In this document: in pieces, positions 59,772 through 64,000 of the stretch | How the letters are laid out: each line of letters begins with the position of its first letter | How positions within the stretch are numbered: the stretch's first letter is position 1 | Source of the DNA: Yersinia enterocolitica | GTDB taxonomy: Bacteria > Pseudomonadota > Gammaproteobacteria > Enterobacterales > Enterobacteriaceae | NCBI GenBank assembly: GCA_002082245.2 | Contig: NBTC02000002.1 | Span: forward strand, 744,001 to 808,000 | Length of the DNA stretch: 64,000 bases | Reading direction: 5' to 3' | Notes under the pieces: generated by a model | The model's database searches: none | Seen by the model: only the letters and a program-made list of their open reading frames with translations | Told to the model about the DNA's origin: nothing | Position numbers and translations under genes: made by a program

Positions 59772-60763
59772 TATTGCTCCTCCAGATTTAAGGGGAAGTG
59801 GCAGGCAAAGGCGTGGTTTTTTACCAGCCGCAAGCGCGGTGTTTCAATACAGGTTTTTTGCGCATAAGGGCAGCGAGGCCCAAGACGACAGCCAACGGGC
59901 AAATGCTCCAGTGATGGAATAGCCCCAGGCAAGGTATTTAAGCGACTTTTATGTGGCAGGGAGCGGCCAAAATCGGGCATGGCACGGATCAGCGCCTGAG
60001 TATAAGGGTGGTGGGGGGCGGCCAGCAGGTCTTCGCAAACGGCACTTTCCACAGTTTGGCCGCAATACAGCACGTTAACCCGATTCGCCCATTTACTCAT
60101 CATCTGCAAGTCATGGCTTATCAGCAAAATAGTGGTGTTGTTATTCTGATTAAGTCGCGCCAGCAGACGGAAAATTTGTGCCTGAGTGGTGGGTTCCATG
60201 GCATTGGTAGGTTCATCGGCGATAAGCAGCCGAGGTTGATTAGCCAGTGCAATGGCAATCATCACCTTTTGGCATTCACCTTCAGTCAGCTCATAGGGAT
60301 AACTGCGCATAATATCTGTGTGGTCTTTAATCCCTACACGGTGCAGCAACTCAATTGCCCGCCGTTTGCGCCAATGAAAACGTTGCCACCAGCGACCTTT
60401 ATAGGTCCAGCCCGGTATCGCTTGTATCAATTGCTGACCAATATTTTCTGAGGGATCCAGACAGGATTGCGGTTCCTGAAAAATCATCGAGATATTATGG
60501 CCGATCACCTTGCGTCGTTCGCGTGGGGTCAATTGCAACAGATCGATGTCGTCAAAGCGAAAACGGTCAGCGGTAATGCGCCAGTTATCTTTACTGACCC
60601 CACAGATAGCTTTGGCGATTAAACTTTTACCTGAACCGGATTCACCCACCAGACCACGAACTTCACCCTCAGTCAGGGTAATACTGATGCGATCAACCGC
60701 TTTGACCATCCCTTCAGAGGTCATAAATTCAATGGTGAGGTTACGAATATCAAGTAACGGCAT
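59771..60763 (-). CDS. sapD: Sap ABC transporter ATPase SapD
   Basis: 330 residues. Walker A GESGSGKS at 40-47, an atypical signature ([16 protein letters not shown]) that is normal for SapD, Walker [16 protein letters not shown], and a C-terminal oligopeptide-type extension with cysteines ([14 protein letters not shown]). In E. coli SapD also supports Trk potassium uptake. Confidence 0.94.
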   Translation of the reverse strand: MPLLDIRNLTIEFMTSEGMVKAVDRISITLTEGEVRGLVGESGSGKSLIAKAICGVSKDNWRITADRFRFDDIDLLQLTPRERRKVIGHNISMIFQEPQSCLDPSENIGQQLIQAIPGWTYKGRWWQRFHWRKRRAIELLHRVGIKDHTDIMRSYPYELTEGECQKVMIAIALANQPRLLIADEPTNAMEPTTQAQIFRLLARLNQNNNTTILLISHDLQMMSKWANRVNVLYCGQTVESAVCEDLLAAPHHPYTQALIRAMPDFGRSLPHKSRLNTLPGAIPSLEHLPVGCRLGPRCPYAQKTCIETPRLRLVKNHAFACHFPLNLEEQ

Positions 60764-61653
60764 TATTCCACCCCCGCATTAATTGCCCGGCGCATGCCGT
60801 CACCCAACAGGTTAACTAGCAGTACGCTGACTAAAATCGCGCCACCCGGCAACATCACGGTCCACGGGGCGACATAGACTAAATCAAGTGAGTCCCCCAG
60901 CATCGCTCCCCATTCCGGTGAGGGCAATTGTGCGCCTAAATCCAAAAAACCCAACGCAGCAATATCCAAAATTGCCATTGATAGTGCCCGGGTAAATTCA
61001 GTGACCAAAATAGCGGCAATATTGGGGAAAATAGCATAAGCCAGAATATGAGGGGTAGACGCGCCATCTAAACGGGCGGCAATAACATATTCTTTATCCA
61101 ACTCATCATGTACGGCGCTATAAATGGTTCGTACCATTCGGGGTAGCAGTGCCAGCCAAACCGCGAACATGGCATGTTCTAAACTCGGCCCGACAAAGGC
61201 GACCACAATGATGGCCAGCAGCAGCGACGGAATAGAGAGCAGGGTATCCAGTACATGATTAAGAATAGCGGAGCGAAAGCCGTGAGTGATACCGGCAAAT
61301 ACACCAAGGATCACGCCACACAGCGCCGCAGCCAGTGTGACTAACAGTGCCGAGCCATAAGTCGATGCGGTTCCTGCCAATAATCGGCTTAAAATATCGC
61401 GGCCGAGATCATCAGTGCCAAGGAAGAACGAAACGTTGCCATAGCGTGACCAAGAGGGCGGGAGCAGTTGGTAGCCCAAAAACTGTTGGTCAAGGGCATA
61501 GGGTGCCAGTGTATTGCCCAACACACAAAGCACCAAGAGGGCGAGTACGCCGTAGAAGCCCACCATTGCCAAGGCATCGCCATAAAAAAGCCGCCAGGTA
61601 TACAGCAACGGGCTGGGCATTTTCTTCTCACGGTAGACATTATCGAAGGGCAT
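60763..61653 (-). CDS. sapC: Sap ABC transporter permease SapC
   Basis: 296 residues, a DppC/OppC-type permease with about six hydrophobic segments. [18 protein letters not shown] near 80-97 and the EAA-like loop [21 protein letters not shown] near 190-210. Its start overlaps sapB by 14 bp. Confidence 0.93.
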   Translation of the reverse strand: MPFDNVYREKKMPSPLLYTWRLFYGDALAMVGFYGVLALLVLCVLGNTLAPYALDQQFLGYQLLPPSWSRYGNVSFFLGTDDLGRDILSRLLAGTASTYGSALLVTLAAALCGVILGVFAGITHGFRSAILNHVLDTLLSIPSLLLAIIVVAFVGPSLEHAMFAVWLALLPRMVRTIYSAVHDELDKEYVIAARLDGASTPHILAYAIFPNIAAILVTEFTRALSMAILDIAALGFLDLGAQLPSPEWGAMLGDSLDLVYVAPWTVMLPGGAILVSVLLVNLLGDGMRRAINAGVE

Positions 61654-62605
61654 ACCATTCCTTATGCTTTAGCGGTGTCATCATTGCACCCAGAATATCT
61701 GACAGGACGTTAATGACGATAACCAACGACCCGACCACCATTACCCCTGCAGAAATGGCGGCGTAATCCTGCTGGCGAATGGCGTTTATCAACCAACGGC
61801 CCAATCCCGGCCAGTTAAACACCACTTCGGTTATCATCGCTAACGTCAGCATGGTGGAAAACTGTAACCCCAGTTTTGGAATGATGGGCGGCAATGCATT
61901 ATGCAGCACATGGCGGCGAATAATGGTAAAGCGTGATAGGCCGCGAGTGGCGGCGGCTTTAATGTAGTTTTGCCCAATAACATCATCGGTACTGGTGCGC
62001 ATAAGGCGAATGACTTCGGTCGTTGGGGCCACCGCCAGTGCGGTGATTGGCAGGATCATATGCTGCACAGCGCTGAGCATCATCTCTTTGCGATACGGCG
62101 AAGGTGATAGCCATGCATCGACCAGAGCCAAACCAGTGACCGGTTTCACTTGATATAACAGGTCAAACCGGCCAGAAACCGGCAGCCAACCTAAATGCAG
62201 TGAAAAGAACAACATCAACAGCAGCGCCAACCAGAATACAGGAATTGAGAAACCAAGTAATGCGACAGAACTGATGGCGATATCAGCCCATTTCCCGCGC
62301 ATCACACCGGCAATAATCCCCAGCGGAATACCAACAAATAGGGCCAGTGTAAAGGCCAGTACACATAATTCCATGGTGGCGGGGAAGGCTTCACGCAATT
62401 GCTCGCTAATAGGTTGACCATTGATGCTAGAAACCCCGAAGTCCCACTGAAACAGGCTATTGAAATAGAAGCGGTAAGCATCCATTAAGGATGCGCCATT
62501 TAACGGCGCATGAGGGGTAAAGTAGCTCAGGCTAAAACTGACCAGTGACAACATAAACAACGTTATCACTAATAGTAATAAGCGGCGTAAGGTGAAGATA
62601 ATCAT
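61640..62605 (-). CDS. sapB: Sap ABC transporter permease SapB
   Basis: 321 residues, DppB/OppB-type permease with six hydrophobic segments. The EAA-like loop [20 protein letters not shown] is near 220-239. Its start overlaps the sapA stop by four bases. Confidence 0.93.
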   Translation of the reverse strand: MIIFTLRRLLLLVITLFMLSLVSFSLSYFTPHAPLNGASLMDAYRFYFNSLFQWDFGVSSINGQPISEQLREAFPATMELCVLAFTLALFVGIPLGIIAGVMRGKWADIAISSVALLGFSIPVFWLALLLMLFFSLHLGWLPVSGRFDLLYQVKPVTGLALVDAWLSPSPYRKEMMLSAVQHMILPITALAVAPTTEVIRLMRTSTDDVIGQNYIKAAATRGLSRFTIIRRHVLHNALPPIIPKLGLQFSTMLTLAMITEVVFNWPGLGRWLINAIRQQDYAAISAGVMVVGSLVIVINVLSDILGAMMTPLKHKEWYALR

Positions 62606-64000
62606 GGTTTTTTGCCCTCATTGCTCTCACGGAACACGCCAGCAAAAGAAGAATTGCCAAACGGGCTTAATACCAAACCTTTAATATCATAACGGTATGC
62701 CTGTAACCGTAATGAAGATGCTAATGGCAACAGTGGCAATTGTTGCTCCAAAATACGCTGAGCTTGCTGATAATATTCAATACGCGCGGATAATTGCTGG
62801 GAACGTAATGCTTTTTGTAGCAATTCATCAAACGCCGGATCACACCAATGAGCATAGTTTGTTTGCGAACGAATTGCCGCACAGCTTAATAGCGGGCGGA
62901 AGAAACTGTCTGGGTCATTACTGTCTGTCGACCACCCTGTCAGCGTCAGGTCGTGATTCATCTCCATCAGCCGCGCCTCTTGGAATCGGCCTTCGACCGG
63001 CACTATATTGACTGTAATCCCCACCTGAGCCAAATCAGCCTGAATCAGTTCCGCCGTTTTTAATGGGCTGGGATTATAAGATTGCGAGGCGGTCGGCACC
63101 CATAGATTGAATTGTAAATTAGTCAATCCAAGCTGTTTTAGAATCTCTTTAGCTTTTTCTGGATTATATTCGGTTACCTGGGCCTGATTGTCATATGCCC
63201 ATGATGCACGAGGTAAAATAGACGCTGCGGTCTCAGCGGTACCGTAATAGATTGACTGCATTAATCGCTGGTTGTTAATCGATAATGCGATCGCCTGCCG
63301 CACCCGCTGATCGTTGAGTGGTGGCTTACGGGTGTTGAATGCCAAATAAGCTACATTCATCCCTGGGCGCAGTGTCAGACGCAGGCGAGGGTCATCTCGT
63401 AAAATGGATAATTGGCTGGCTGCTGGATAGGCCAACACATCACACTCGCCGGTCAGTAGTTTGGATAAGCGGCCAGTACCACCCGCACCCAGATCGATAA
63501 CCACCTGCGGCATGCGCGGTAAACCTTTCCAATAATCACTGTTACGGAACAGACGAATGTATTGCCCGGAGCGATATTCGTTCAACAAGAAGGGACCGGT
63601 CCCCACAGGCTCACGATCGATCTGCTCTTGTCGGCCTTTTTGGGTCAACACGTCGGCGTACTCGGCAGAGAGTACTGGTGCATAATGGGTAGCCAGATGC
63701 CAAAGGAAGGAGGCATCTGGAGCCTTCAGCTTAAATTCAACCGTATAATCATCCAGTTTTTTGACACTTTGCACTGCGTCGGCAAATTGTAAACTGTCGA
63801 AGTAAGGATACTCGCCACCATTGACATGGTGGTAGGGGTGTTGTGAGTCAAATACCCGCTGAAAGCTGAATATCACATCATCTGCGTTCATCATCCGGGT
63901 TGGGGTAAACCAATCGGTGGTCTGGAAGGAGACGTCTTTACGTAAATGAAAACGATATGTCGCGCCGTTATCCAGCACTTGCCAACTTTCAGCTAGTTCA
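62602..64000 (-). CDS. sapA: Sap periplasmic peptide-binding protein SapA, N-terminus outside the window
   Basis: SBP family 5 binding protein. The frame is open up to base 64000 ([20 protein letters not shown] at the edge), so an internal GTG at 63978 is not the real start. About 465 residues are visible of roughly 545; the missing part holds the signal peptide. SapA delivers peptides to SapBC. Confidence 0.92.
   Translation of the reverse strand, partial: ELAESWQVLDNGATYRFHLRKDVSFQTTDWFTPTRMMNADDVIFSFQRVFDSQHPYHHVNGGEYPYFDSLQFADAVQSVKKLDDYTVEFKLKAPDASFLWHLATHYAPVLSAEYADVLTQKGRQEQIDREPVGTGPFLLNEYRSGQYIRLFRNSDYWKGLPRMPQVVIDLGAGGTGRLSKLLTGECDVLAYPAASQLSILRDDPRLRLTLRPGMNVAYLAFNTRKPPLNDQRVRQAIALSINNQRLMQSIYYGTAETAASILPRASWAYDNQAQVTEYNPEKAKEILKQLGLTNLQFNLWVPTASQSYNPSPLKTAELIQADLAQVGITVNIVPVEGRFQEARLMEMNHDLTLTGWSTDSNDPDSFFRPLLSCAAIRSQTNYAHWCDPAFDELLQKALRSQQLSARIEYYQQAQRILEQQLPLLPLASSLRLQAYRYDIKGLVLSPFGNSSFAGVFRESNEGKKP

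Overview
The window is a stretch of enterobacterial core chromosome and is almost certainly from Yersinia. The evidence is hemP-hemR (Yersinia-type hemin uptake), a SlyA-family regulator that reads as RovA and starts at TTG, and several ERIC repeats of the 127-bp Yersinia type. I cannot fix the species. Over most of its length the gene order follows the Escherichia coli region from ydiE/aroH through ppsA, suf, lpp, pykF, ribE, purR, sodB, gloA, slyA and tyrS to dtpA, then sap. That shared order supports most gene names.

Layout. Positions 1-2161 hold the 3'-truncated hemin receptor hemR and hemP, behind a Fur box. 2416-7107 hold aroH, ppsR and the divergent ppsA, with a Cra-type site before ppsA. 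7185-7306 carry an unannotated-looking sRNA whose 3' half matches RprA, with an RcsB-box-like sequence upstream, followed by ydiK. 9073-12672 hold ydiJ and menI. 13208-19018 are the complete sufABCDSE operon behind a strong Fur box, with a long inverted repeat between sufS and sufE. 19414-22652 hold ldtE, lpp and pykF (with its own Cra-type site). 23212-23575 carry three tRNA-Val(GAC) genes. 23790-31338 hold mdtK, ribE, cfa, punC, punR and purR. 31673-35679 hold ynhF, sodB, mepH, grxD, rnt and gloA. 35922-40664 is the least conserved part: an amber-interrupted small membrane protein, a LysE-type exporter, nemA, nemR and an eptA-type phosphoethanolamine transferase. 40848-45898 hold ydhL, ydhF, ydhKJI and rovA. 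46008-55880 hold slyB, anmK, mliC, pdxH, tyrS, pdxY, gstA, yjbD, yohC, a VOC protein and dtpA. 56421-58568 hold a LysR regulator facing a CMD/AhpD-like protein. 58956 to the window end is sapFDCBA, with sapA cut by the edge.

How the genes work together. Iron and oxidative stress run through the window: Fur-boxed hemin uptake and Suf Fe-S assembly, FeSOD, monothiol glutaredoxin, and the NemR/NemA/GloA electrophile response. ppsA and pykF catalyse opposing PEP/pyruvate fluxes, and each has a Cra consensus match. The envelope is the second theme: Lpp, the L,D-transpeptidase that links to or modifies murein, MepH, SlyB, MliC, EptA, Sap, and RprA as the Rcs-controlled sRNA.

No CRISPR array, prophage, transposase or obvious novel multi-gene system is visible. 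The points most worth a second look are the RprA-like sRNA, the amber-split small membrane protein at 35922-36143, the inverted repeat inside suf, and the ERIC copies, one of which supplies the stop codon of punC.
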